Shown here: positions 7,845 to 15,090 of the stretch, piece after piece
Numbering within the stretch: position 1 is the first letter of the stretch
Layout of the letters: every line of letters begins with the position of its first letter
Assembly (NCBI GenBank): GCA_002327685.1
Contig: DCXN01000030.1
Location: 10,308 to 44,231 of the forward strand
Direction of reading: 5' to 3'
DNA length: 33,924 nucleotides
Origin: Patescibacteria group bacterium UBA2135
Lineage (GTDB): Bacteria; Patescibacteriota; Minisyncoccia; Phycocordibacterales; UBA2135
Notes under the pieces: model-generated
Seen by the model: the letters and a program-made list of their open reading frames with translations, nothing else
Told to the model about the DNA's origin: nothing
The model's database searches: none
Program-made: the position numbers and the translations under genes

Positions 7845-8852
7845 ATGTACTCCAAACTCGGCATCACTTCTAAGAGCGGAAAAGAAAAAATAACTCAGAC
7901 GCTTAAAAAGCCCCTCTACACATGGATTACTTTTTTTATTATACTCGGTGGAATAATATTCTATGCTATTTTTCTTAGTCCACCTACTTCTTTCCCTGCG
8001 GAGAAATTCACTTTTACCATTGAGAAAGGGACGACTCTTTCGCAAGTTTCTAATTTATTAAAAGAAAAAGGTCTTATTCGTTCAGAGCCTTTTTTTAAAA
8101 CAATTGTCGTTGCGCTTAAAGGGGAAGCTGGCGTACGTTACGGTGAATATATTTTCTCTGGCAAGGAAAACGCATGGAATATGGCTAGGAGAATCACAGA
8201 AGCGGATTTTGGTTTGACGCCGGTTGTTGTTACTGTTTTTGAAGGTTTAACTGTCGAAGAAATGAGTCCTATTTTTGAAGCGCGTTTCCCGAAATTTAAT
8301 GGAGACGTATTTAAACGCATTGCAAAACAAGATGAAGGATATTTGTTTCCTGATACATATCGTTTTTTACCAAATGTTGGTGAGCTTGAAATATATAGAA
8401 CACTCAAAAATAATTTTACGGAGAAAATTTCGGGTATAGAAGACGGCCTAAAACAGTCAGGAAAATCTCTTGATGATATTGTCATCATGGCATCCTTACT
8501 TGAACGTGAGGCGCGCACGACGGAGACGCGTAAAATGATCTCGGGGATTTTATGGAAGCGGCTTGAGATTGGGATGTTGCTTCAGGTGGATGCGGTGTTT
8601 GAGTATATTAATGGAAAAAATACTTTTATGCTTACACTAAAAGATCTCCAAATTGATTCACCATATAATACATATAAATATAAAGGGTTACCTAAAGGGC
8701 CAATTGCAAATCCGGGAATGGATTCAATCCTTGCGGCGATATATCCAAAAGAATCTCCGTATCTTTTCTATCTCTCCGACGAAGACGGAAACATATATTA
8801 CAGTCGCACATTTGAAGGGCATCTTGAAAAAAAAGCTCGCTATATAAAATAA
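7845..8852 (+). CDS. mltG: Endolytic murein transglycosylase (MltG/YceG family)
   Basis: Membrane-bound lytic transglycosylase that cleaves nascent peptidoglycan glycan strands and so sets strand length. One transmembrane helix lies at about residues 25-46. A LysM-like subdomain follows (FTIEKGTTLSQVSNLLKEKG), then the catalytic domain. The motifs EGYLFPDTYRF, MASLLEREA with catalytic Glu220, and SPYNTYKY followed by KGPIANPGMDSI are all present. At 335 residues it matches the E. coli protein length. The ATG at 7845 lies at the end of a hairpin repeat and has no Shine-Dalgarno sequence. Its presence shows that a peptidoglycan wall is remodelled despite the small genome. Confidence 0.95.
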   Translation: MYSKLGITSKSGKEKITQTLKKPLYTWITFFIILGGIIFYAIFLSPPTSFPAEKFTFTIEKGTTLSQVSNLLKEKGLIRSEPFFKTIVVALKGEAGVRYGEYIFSGKENAWNMARRITEADFGLTPVVVTVFEGLTVEEMSPIFEARFPKFNGDVFKRIAKQDEGYLFPDTYRFLPNVGELEIYRTLKNNFTEKISGIEDGLKQSGKSLDDIVIMASLLEREARTTETRKMISGILWKRLEIGMLLQVDAVFEYINGKNTFMLTLKDLQIDSPYNTYKYKGLPKGPIANPGMDSILAAIYPKESPYLFYLSDEDGNIYYSRTFEGHLEKKARYIK

Positions 8853-8862
8853 CAAGACTTGA

Positions 8863-8957
8863 CCGCAAGGCCTAGCATTGCCCAGAGAGCTCTGTCCGGC
8901 GAAGGAGAGGTTTTGTGACATACTCAAATTATTTAAAAATTTTGTCGAGTATGTTAC
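8863..8957. repeat. Intergenic repeat block between mltG and mnmA
   Basis: It starts with CCGCAAGGCCTAGC, a degenerate copy of the CCGCAAGGCC family (other copies at 10121, 11461 and 31091). A CAGAG/CTCTG palindrome follows. GTGACATACTC (8915-8925) then pairs with GAGTATGTTAC (8947-8957), with one wobble, around a 21-nt A/T-rich loop. There is no poly-U tail. It ends 9 nt before the mnmA start. Confidence 0.5.
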
Positions 8958-8966
8958 TGTGCGGTA

Positions 8967-10115
8967 ATGGAAGAGAAAAAGAAAAAAATATTCGTCGCGA
9001 TGAGCGGAGGCGTTGATTCCTCTGTAGCTGCGGCATTGCTCAAAAAAGAAGGATATGACGTAATAGGCGTCTTCATGAAGGCATGGCAGCCCCGTGGTCT
9101 TATTCACGGTCAATCATTTGAGTGTTTGCAAACCTATGATAGACGGGAGGCAATGCGCGCCGCGGCGCATTTGGGAATTCCATTCTTTACATTTGATTTT
9201 GAAAAAGAATATAAAAAAGAAGTGATTGATTACATGATTGCCGAATATAAAGCGGGAAGAACACCGAATCCGGATGTGATGTGCAATAAACAGATTAAAT
9301 TCGGGGCTTTTTTGAAGAAGGCGCACGTGATGGGAGCGGATCTCATCGCAACTGGGCATTATGCGAAGAATGTAGAATGTAGAATGTGGAATATGGAAAG
9401 TGGCAAAAAGCTACAAGCTACAAGCTACAAACTACAAGCTGGACGCGATAGCGCCAAAGATCAGAGTTATTTCCTCTGGACACTGACGCAGGAGCAATTA
9501 AGTAACGTTCTTTTTCCAATAGGGGAATACACGAAGCCGGAAGTGCGTGAATTGGCGCGGAAATTTGGATTGCCGAATGCTGAAAAAAAAGATAGCCAGG
9601 GTTTGTGTTTTGTAGGGGAGTTGAACATGAAAGAATTTTTAAAGCACTATATTAAAGAGAAACAAGGTGATGTGCTGAACGACAAAGGCGAAGTAATCGG
9701 ACACCATGACGGCGCACCTTTTTATACACTTGGTGAGCGGCATGGATTTATCATTACAAAAAAAGGACCCAACGACCCGCCACAATATATTATTGCAAAA
9801 GATATTAAAAAGAATACGTTAACTGTTTCTCCGTATCGCAAAGGTCAGACCTTGAAGAGCGAAACGGAAAAAGGTTTGATCTTGGAAGTTAGACTTAAAG
9901 ACATAAATTGGGTTTCTGGCAATGTACCCGATGAGAGTAAAGAATATTTAGCACGCTTTAGATATAGACAACCGCTTCAAAGAATAAGATACAAGATACA
10001 AGATACAAAATACAAAATACTATTTAAAGAACCACAACGGGCAGTTGCTTTAGGGCAGTCACTCGTATTATATCTCAACACAGGGGAATGCCTCGGCGGC
10101 GGAATAATCACTTAG
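8967..10115 (+). CDS. mnmA: tRNA 2-thiouridine(34) synthase MnmA
   Basis: ATP-pyrophosphatase that thiolates U34 of tRNA-Glu, -Gln and -Lys. The PP-loop SGGVDSS is at residues 13-19. The catalytic cysteines are Cys106 (NPDVMCNKQIKFG) and Cys214 (GLCFVGE). TGHYA and KDQSYFLW are also conserved. The 382-residue length is normal. Two low-complexity runs interrupt conserved parts in frame: codons at 9370-9441 (the KLQATSYKLQAG region) and 9979-10022 (RIRYKIQDTKYKILF). Both consist of the same TACAA/GATACAA units seen in intergenic repeats. The start ATG has no Shine-Dalgarno sequence. A tRNA-Glu gene (CUC) lies in this window, although MnmA acts on the U34 isoacceptors. Confidence 0.95.
   Translation: MEEKKKKIFVAMSGGVDSSVAAALLKKEGYDVIGVFMKAWQPRGLIHGQSFECLQTYDRREAMRAAAHLGIPFFTFDFEKEYKKEVIDYMIAEYKAGRTPNPDVMCNKQIKFGAFLKKAHVMGADLIATGHYAKNVECRMWNMESGKKLQATSYKLQAGRDSAKDQSYFLWTLTQEQLSNVLFPIGEYTKPEVRELARKFGLPNAEKKDSQGLCFVGELNMKEFLKHYIKEKQGDVLNDKGEVIGHHDGAPFYTLGERHGFIITKKGPNDPPQYIIAKDIKKNTLTVSPYRKGQTLKSETEKGLILEVRLKDINWVSGNVPDESKEYLARFRYRQPLQRIRYKIQDTKYKILFKEPQRAVALGQSLVLYLNTGECLGGGIIT
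9370..9441 (+). repeat. Low-complexity GAATGTA / CTACAAG repeats inside mnmA
   Basis: The units GAATGTA GAATGTA GAATGTG, then AAGCTACAAGCTACAAGCTA and ACTACAAGCT, are read in frame between TGHYAK and KDQSYFL. This is a surface beta-hairpin region of variable length in MnmA. The insertion keeps the frame, but the codons look like translated intergenic repeat. Confidence 0.7.
9979..10022 (+). repeat. GATACAA/AATACAA repeats inside mnmA
   Basis: AAGATACAAGATACAAGATA is followed by CAAAATACAAAATAC. It encodes RYKIQDTKYKI in the C-terminal beta-barrel. The same ATACAAGATAC words occur in the intergenic hairpins at 18760-18795 and 12090-12120. Confidence 0.7.
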
Positions 10116-10120
10116 ATTTT

Positions 10121-10145
10121 ATCCGCAAGGCCTGGCCTTGCGGAT
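10121..10145. repeat. Perfect 25-bp palindrome of the CCGCAAGGCC family
   Basis: ATCCGCAAGGCC (10121-10132) and its exact complement GGCCTTGCGGAT (10134-10145) are separated by a single T. With no room for a loop and no T-tract, it is better explained as a repetitive palindromic DNA element than as a terminator. It lies between convergent mnmA and the phosphate transporter. Confidence 0.75.
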
Positions 10146-10153
10146 TATGAATA

Positions 10154-10184
10154 CAAAAAAGACCCGCCTTGTTGAGGCAGGTCT
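10154..10184 (-). terminator. Intrinsic terminator for the phosphate transporter gene
   Basis: Read on the minus strand, AGACCTGCCT, loop CAACA, AGGCGGGTCT and then TTTTTT: a 10-bp stem with one mismatch followed by a T-run. It begins 4 nt after the stop codon of the minus-strand gene. On the plus strand the A-run precedes the stem, so mnmA transcripts would not be served by it. Confidence 0.8.
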
Positions 10185-10188
10185 ATCG

Positions 10189-11130
10189 CTACGTGAAGAC
10201 ATTGTGAATGAGAACGACAATGGCTACTGAAACACCAAGGCCGATCATCATTTTGAAAAAATCTTTGGTTATCAACGGAAACACTGCTTTGATTTTTTTC
10301 TTTTTATGCACTGTTGCGATAGCAAGTTCTCTGCCTGCAAGGAGACCAACAAACACCCAAGTTGTTGACATTGGAATGTCATTGAGCTCTTTAAAAAACA
10401 GGAGTATAAGTCCATATACCAGGTCGATGATTGTCGCAGATCGTACATAGCGTGTACTATGTTTCTCCAAAATAATCTCTTGAATTTTACCGCCTTGGTT
10501 CCAAAAAATGTACGCAAGACCAGCAGAAAGAATGCCTATGACACCTATGAGCATTGGAAGAGGTAGTTGTCGCGGCAGAAACGCTGCGATGTTTGCCATA
10601 TCGTGCGATAACCATGTAAACCACAAAAATCCCGTTGACATCCATTGGAACACCCTCCACCAGAATTTATGAGATTCCTTAACAGGGTCGTCTTTGTCGA
10701 AATTTGAAATCGTAAACCAGAGACCATATGCGACGACTGCAGCAAGACCGTACCCGACAAATGATTTCTCCAGTATTTCTTTGAGTACGATTTCTGACGC
10801 AAATGTAGACAAGACAAGAAATGTTGTTGAAACAGGTACCCCGAATCGGGTAAGTATTACAAGCACACCGGGTGCTGCAGCGTGGTACCATTCTATTTCC
10901 ATATGCGGAATTTCTTTTAGGCGGCCATAACTTATATCACCACCATAGATATACCATCCATATACAAGCGTGAATATGAGTACGAGAGTGGCACCGAGCC
11001 ACAAGTAATACCACTTAATAGCGCGGTTTGATGCAAGGAACGTACCGAGAATCTGAGCACTGTCATTGCCTACAACTGAGAATGCCGCCAGCATGAAGCC
11101 AGCAGTAGCGTACAGTGTTAAGATGTCCAT
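10189..11130 (-). CDS. PiT-family inorganic phosphate transporter
   Basis: Low-affinity phosphate:cation symporter in the cytoplasmic membrane. The duplicated PiT signatures are visible: VVGNDSAQ near the N-terminus and SHDMANIA in the second half for the GxNDxA motif, and VPVSTTF and IPMSTTW for the PxSTT motif. About ten hydrophobic helices are present. At 313 residues it is clearly shorter than E. coli PitA (499), with a reduced central loop, which fits a streamlined genome. The ATG at 11130 has no clear Shine-Dalgarno sequence. A MITE-like element begins 43 nt upstream. Substrate preference for phosphate is assigned from the family, not from a specific residue. Confidence 0.9.
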   Translation of the reverse strand: MDILTLYATAGFMLAAFSVVGNDSAQILGTFLASNRAIKWYYLWLGATLVLIFTLVYGWYIYGGDISYGRLKEIPHMEIEWYHAAAPGVLVILTRFGVPVSTTFLVLSTFASEIVLKEILEKSFVGYGLAAVVAYGLWFTISNFDKDDPVKESHKFWWRVFQWMSTGFLWFTWLSHDMANIAAFLPRQLPLPMLIGVIGILSAGLAYIFWNQGGKIQEIILEKHSTRYVRSATIIDLVYGLILLFFKELNDIPMSTTWVFVGLLAGRELAIATVHKKKKIKAVFPLITKDFFKMMIGLGVSVAIVVLIHNVFT

Positions 11131-11172
11131 GTTCTGGGTTTTCTTTCGTTGTTTGGTAGTTGTTAAGGTGCT

Positions 11173-11334
11173 TAGTACTCCATTAATTTAATTTTGACCC
11201 CCATAACCTTAAAATTTCGGCTGCAAATGGAGTTTCGGTCGTCAATGAATCTCGATTCACTTCCTTCCTCATCCTCAATTTTCGCTCGAAATTTAGAAAT
11301 TCTAGAGGCACAAAATTAAGTTAATGGAGTACTA
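11173..11334. mobile_element. MITE-like element with 24-bp terminal inverted repeats
   Basis: TAGTACTCC... at 11173-11196 is complementary to 11311-11334 over 24 positions with one G-T wobble. The interior contains nested inverted repeats (TAAAATTTCG with CGAAATTTA, and GAATC with GATTC) and no ORF. If the outermost TA dinucleotides are target duplications, the element is 158 bp with TIRs starting GTACTCC, as expected for IS630/Tc1-mariner-type MITEs. That family assignment is inference, because no transposase is present. Confidence 0.6.
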
Positions 11335-11621
11335 GTGTTTCATCATTCTTTGCTTAGCCTTTCACTATAAAAAAGAATTTTTGAGAAACCTCATACAATA
11401 TAACATTAACAAAAGATTACACAACATTACGCTCGTGTAGAATATATTTTGCGTAATAGCCCGCAAGGCCTGGCCCTACATGGGGAAATGTCCTACTTCT
11501 GCGGAAAGTTGTGGATAAGTATAGCTTCATATAAGCGTCTTTGGTACAATGAAAAGAGTTTAATAGTATTATTTTTTTCTTACTAACTCTTTAATTAAGG
11601 GCTTGGTTTGGTTAAGTTATC
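11335..11621. other. Non-coding stretch with hairpins, a CCGCAAGGCC repeat copy and a possible promoter
   Basis: No convincing ORF. It contains a hairpin ATTACGC/GCGTAAT (about 11426-11457), a CCGCAAGGCCTGGCCCTACA repeat copy at 11461-11480, one TGTGGATAA (11510-11518, a reverse DnaA-box match), a possible -10 TACAAT at 11545-11550 without a good -35, and a hairpin AAAGAGTT/AACTCTTT at 11553-11592. One DnaA-box match alone does not support an origin. The region probably holds the promoter and leader of the downstream surface-protein genes. Confidence 0.5.
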
Positions 11622-11744
11622 AGGACTTACACACTTGAGTGCAGTTCAAGGAAGCGAGGAGTAGAAATGTAAGCTGTACTTTGTTGTACAGTGAATGTTT
11701 CTGCGACGAAGCTGACGATGAAATGTGCCAAGTGCGTAAGTCCT
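11622..11744 (+). ncRNA. Candidate structured leader RNA (rod-like, 123 nt)
   Basis: A 15-bp closing helix with one mismatch joins AGGACTTACACACTT (11622-11636) to AAGTGCGTAAGTCCT (11730-11744). Inside it, three further helices nest in order: CAGTTC with GAAGCTG (11642/11708, one bulge), GTAGAAA with TTTCTGC (11661/11698) and CTGTAC with GTACAG (11674/11686, loop TTTGTT). All are coaxial, giving a rod. No U-run follows; a Shine-Dalgarno site (11764) and ATG (11778) come 20-33 nt later. It could be a cis-regulatory leader or a processed small RNA. It matches no RNA family that I recognise. Confidence 0.45.
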
Positions 11745-11777
11745 AACAATAATATGGAAAAAGAAGGAGCAAACAAT

Positions 11778-12023
11778 ATGGTCATCGTTGCCACTGTGGT
11801 GGCGCTTTTGGTGGGAGCTGGAGGTGGCTATTTTTTTGGGCACGCGCAGGGCAAAAAAGCGCTTCTCGCTGAACAAGCAGCTGCTGTAGAGGCAGAAAAA
11901 GTAGCAGCACAGGAGGAGATTTTACAAGCAGCAAATCCGTTTGAAGCTGACGAGACAAATCCATTTGAAGATGGATACCAGAATCCATTTGAAGGAGCGG
12001 GCTCTAATCCGTTTGCGCAATAA
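11778..12023 (+). CDS. Small membrane-anchored protein with four C-terminal NPF motifs
   Basis: I do not recognise the family. The start at 11778 is set by AAGGAG at 11764-11769 with 8-nt spacing; an upstream in-frame ATG at 11754 lacks one. The 81-residue product has an N-terminal hydrophobic segment (VIVATVVALLVGAGGGYFFG), an Ala/Glu-rich helical stretch, and a tail with NPF repeated four times at 8-residue spacing (NPFEADET, NPFEDGYQ, NPFEGAGS, NPFAQ). The next gene encodes a secreted protein whose predicted mature N-terminus also begins QNPF, which suggests, without proving, that the two share a binding or assembly partner. The preceding leader is highly structured. Confidence 0.8.
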   Translation: MVIVATVVALLVGAGGGYFFGHAQGKKALLAEQAAAVEAEKVAAQEEILQAANPFEADETNPFEDGYQNPFEGAGSNPFAQ

Positions 12024-12027
12024 ATTT

Positions 12028-12122
12028 TACAAGTATTTAGTATCTTGTATTTAGTATTTTGTATAACAACGACCGTAGACGTAATTGCATACGAGATACT
12101 AGATACCAAATACTAGATACTT
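12028..12122. repeat. GTATCT/AGATAC degenerate hairpin repeat
   Basis: Left units AGTATTTAGTATCTTGTATTTAG and the right units ATACGAGATACTAGATACC are roughly complementary across a centre with CGACCGTAGACGTAATTG. The repeat fills the gap between the NPF protein and the Cys-rich protein and may act as a processing or attenuation point between them. Confidence 0.6.
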
Positions 12123-12131
12123 AACTTAATC

Positions 12132-15065
12132 ATGACTTATACCAAACTATCTCTCACATTCCTCCTTGCAATACCACTTGTGGTACTACTTTTCGCATTT
12201 GCTTTTACCGCGCATGCGCAAAATCCATTTAATATTGAATTTCCTATCCCGGAACTTGGTAATTGCGGTTCTATGGACGAATGTGAAGCATATTGTGATG
12301 AACCCGCTAATGGTGAGACATGTTTCCAGTGGGCACAAGATCAGGGTATTGACGTTGGTCCACGTCCCATAGATGTATCGGATGCAGGTGGCCCAGGTGG
12401 CTGTCGCGGGCATGAAGAATGTGAGACGTATTGTTCACAGCCGGCTAATGAAGTTGAATGTATCCAATTTGCATTACAAGAAGGCCATATGTCTCCCGAA
12501 GAAGCTGAGAGAGCACTTCGTGGTGGCCCAGGTGGCTGTCGCGGGCATGAAGAATGTGATGCTTTTTGTTCACAACCAGCAAATGAGACAACATGTATTG
12601 AATTTGCAGTGCAAGAAGGCCACATGTCTTCTGAAGAAGCAGAACGAATACTTCGTGGTGGCCCAGGTGGCTGTCGCGGGCACGAAGAGTGTGAAGCGTA
12701 TTGTAGAATGCCTGAACACAGCGTTGAATGTCTTCAACGGGCTGTTGAAGATGGGTTTATGACTCAAGCAGAAGCAGATCAAATTCTTGATTTTATAAAT
12801 TCAGAACCCGACTTTGGTCCCAGAGGGTTTTCTCCTGGTCCTATTGGCCCTGGCCCTATCGGGCCAGGTCCAGTTGGTCCTCATGAGCCAGATATTGACG
12901 AAGAAAAAGCTTTGCGTGTTATTGAGGAACTTGGCGGTGGCCCCGGAGGATGTCAGAACTTTAGTGAGTGTGATAAGTTTTGTTCTACTCCCAAAAACGA
13001 CGAAGTATGTCTCAATTTTGCGATTGAGCATGAATTGATGGATCCTGGTGAAGCTAAAAAATTTAAAAAGCTTTCAACAATACCTGGTCCGGGCGGCTGT
13101 GTTGGCCGGGAATGTGAGACATATTGTGAGGAACCGGGACATGAACAAGAATGTCTTGCTTTCGCGCATGAGCAAGGATTTATTGATGATCGCGAATATG
13201 AGAAAATACAGCGTTTTGTTAACATTGAAGGCCCAGGTGGTTGTATTGGAAGAGAATGTGAGCGGTATTGTAATGACCCGGCGCATCGCGATGAATGTTT
13301 CAAATTTGCAACATCAAATAATTTAATACCTCCTGAAGAACTTGAGCGTATAGAAAAATTCAGAAAAATAGAGCAGAAAGTTGAGGAGCATGGCGGTCCC
13401 GGTGGTTGTCGTGGAGAGATGGAGTGTCGCAAGTATTGTTCCGACGTTGCACATTTTGACGAATGTGCCGCATTTGCTGTCAATGAAGGATTTCTAGACC
13501 CTGGCGCGGCAGAAAATGCTTTAAAACAATTTATTCAAATAGAAGAATTTGGTCCTGGCGGCTTTGGACCACCTGGTTTCGGTCCAGGAGGCCCTGGTGA
13601 CTTCGGCCCCGGAGGTTTTGGACCTTCTGGTTTTGGCCCACCTGGCGGCTTTGGTCCTGGTGTTGATGAACAGTTTCAAGCGCGATTTGATGAAGAGTTT
13701 AATCGTCAATTTGAAGATCGATTTAAGCAATTTGAACAATTTCGTGGAGAGTTTGAGCGGGGAGAGATTCCGCAACGTATGCCAGGAGATTTTCGTGATG
13801 GTCCCGGTCCGGGTTTCGGCCCTGGCCCTGGTGGTTTCCCCGGTAGTGGTTTATTAGATAGATTTAGGGGTGGAGAAGATGATTTCGGAGGCCCTTCGGA
13901 TGAATCGCGAGTTATGATTGAGCGACAGCCTGCATCGGGTCTCTATAAACTTATGATTACCGATTCAGACGGTATCCAGGAATTTGCAATTGATCCCGTA
14001 AGTGGCTCGCGCTACAGTGGCGGGGTGCCGTCTTGCGCAAAAGATTACAAGACGGAGACGTCTGTCTTTGGGCAGATGACAGGACCGTTTACCGCAAAAG
14101 TGATTGATTGTGAGGGTAATGAATACACTACAACCATTGATTTATCTAGAGGGGGTCCCAATGAAGATGTTCCATCTTTAGCACCTAGCGATTTTCCTAG
14201 AGAATTTCCAGGAGCAGGGGAGTTTCCACCACCAGGTGAATTTCCCGGTCCCGGGGTATTTCCAGGAATCGGTGATTTCCCTACACCAGACGAATTTCCG
14301 GGAGGATTTCCACCTTCTGCAGAATTTGAGAGGCAATTTGAGCATGAGTTTGGGCGGCAATTCCAAGATGAATTCCAACGGCAATTTGAAGAGCAGGGCG
14401 GTGGCGATTTGCGGGGCGACCTCCGCAGCCCATTTCCGTTTCCGATGCCAACACACAAGTCTCTTCCCTCTTTTGACGGCGGGAGTGAGGGCGATAGCGG
14501 TGGATTCCAGTCAAATTATGATTGTTCACTACTAGATTGTTTTACAGGATCTTATTGTGACCCTTATATGGGGTGTGTTAAAGATGACTTTAGTGGTGAA
14601 TCAGGAAGCTTTGGTGGTGATGGTGTTTCTTGTGGTGAAGGATATGAAGAAGATGGCCGTGGAGGATGTATTCCCTTTGGTACAGGAGATTATGACTTCA
14701 ATGATTCAGGAGAGGGAGGTTTTGAGTCAACAAGAACGTTTGATTCAGACAGTATAAACACATTTGATTCAGGTAATTTTATGCCACCGCCTGACGATAC
14801 CATGTTGCATTCTCCAATTTTTGATTCAGGTAATACAGGCACGTTTGATTCAGGAACTTTTGTTGAACCACCGGAAACATTTCAAGAGCCAATAAATACG
14901 TTTGATTCAGGTGGCACAGGCACATTTGATTCAGGTGGAACATTTGACTTCGATGGCTCTATGCCACCACCCGACGGAAATGAGCCTCCTCCTCCAACTT
15001 CGTTTCGTGGTATGAGTAACCTATTCGCCAACATCCTCTCATTCTTTAATCCTGTGTTCCGTTAG
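12132..15065 (+). CDS. Secreted Cys-rich repeat protein (977 aa), probable cell-surface protein
   Basis: An N-terminal signal peptide (residues ~1-29, cleavage predicted after AHA) is followed by a modular extracellular protein. Eight Cys-rich repeats occupy about residues 43-460, each with C-x5-C-x3-C-x8-C or one residue shorter (for example GGCRGHEECETYC). They are mostly introduced by GPGG and separated by acidic helical linkers ending in EEAE-type runs. Then come a GFGP-rich spacer, an amphipathic FxxxFxxQF-rich segment, a small globular-looking domain (about 595-675, two Cys), a proline-rich FP spacer, a second FxRQF segment, a second Cys-rich module (about 796-845), and TFDSG repeats. 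The C-terminus is hydrophobic (LFANILSFFNPVF). No LPXTG motif is seen. Similar repeat proteins occur in other Parcubacteria, as I recall. Adhesion or host contact is a guess. Confidence 0.85.
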   Translation: MTYTKLSLTFLLAIPLVVLLFAFAFTAHAQNPFNIEFPIPELGNCGSMDECEAYCDEPANGETCFQWAQDQGIDVGPRPIDVSDAGGPGGCRGHEECETYCSQPANEVECIQFALQEGHMSPEEAERALRGGPGGCRGHEECDAFCSQPANETTCIEFAVQEGHMSSEEAERILRGGPGGCRGHEECEAYCRMPEHSVECLQRAVEDGFMTQAEADQILDFINSEPDFGPRGFSPGPIGPGPIGPGPVGPHEPDIDEEKALRVIEELGGGPGGCQNFSECDKFCSTPKNDEVCLNFAIEHELMDPGEAKKFKKLSTIPGPGGCVGRECETYCEEPGHEQECLAFAHEQGFIDDREYEKIQRFVNIEGPGGCIGRECERYCNDPAHRDECFKFATSNNLIPPEELERIEKFRKIEQKVEEHGGPGGCRGEMECRKYCSDVAHFDECAAFAVNEGFLDPGAAENALKQFIQIEEFGPGGFGPPGFGPGGPGDFGPGGFGPSGFGPPGGFGPGVDEQFQARFDEEFNRQFEDRFKQFEQFRGEFERGEIPQRMPGDFRDGPGPGFGPGPGGFPGSGLLDRFRGGEDDFGGPSDESRVMIERQPASGLYKLMITDSDGIQEFAIDPVSGSRYSGGVPSCAKDYKTETSVFGQMTGPFTAKVIDCEGNEYTTTIDLSRGGPNEDVPSLAPSDFPREFPGAGEFPPPGEFPGPGVFPGIGDFPTPDEFPGGFPPSAEFERQFEHEFGRQFQDEFQRQFEEQGGGDLRGDLRSPFPFPMPTHKSLPSFDGGSEGDSGGFQSNYDCSLLDCFTGSYCDPYMGCVKDDFSGESGSFGGDGVSCGEGYEEDGRGGCIPFGTGDYDFNDSGEGGFESTRTFDSDSINTFDSGNFMPPPDDTMLHSPIFDSGNTGTFDSGTFVEPPETFQEPINTFDSGGTGTFDSGGTFDFDGSMPPPDGNEPPPPTSFRGMSNLFANILSFFNPVFR
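12387..12791 (+). repeat. Three 135-bp tandem repeat units in the Cys-rich protein gene
   Basis: GGTGGCCCAGGTGGCTGTCG begins at 12387, 12522 and 12657, exactly 135 bp (45 codons) apart. The first ~38 bp of each unit are almost identical at DNA level while the remainder has diverged. This points to recent duplication or gene conversion inside the repeat array. Confidence 0.85.
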
Positions 15066-15090
15066 ATAACTATTAATTAACAAAAAAATT

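Noticed and set aside
11510..11518. TGTGGATAA as a DnaA box and the surrounding A/T-rich gap as a replication origin
   Set aside because: Only one box match, no cluster, and no dnaA, dnaN or gidA nearby. A single 9-mer match in 34 kb is expected by chance.
12028..12122. CRISPR array in the degenerate repeat blocks
   Set aside because: Units are ~10 nt, degenerate and without unique spacers.
14045..14458. Long minus-strand ORFs opposite the Cys-rich protein gene
   Set aside because: They mirror the Gly/Pro- and Cys-rich codon bias of the sense gene and have low-complexity products without a start signal.
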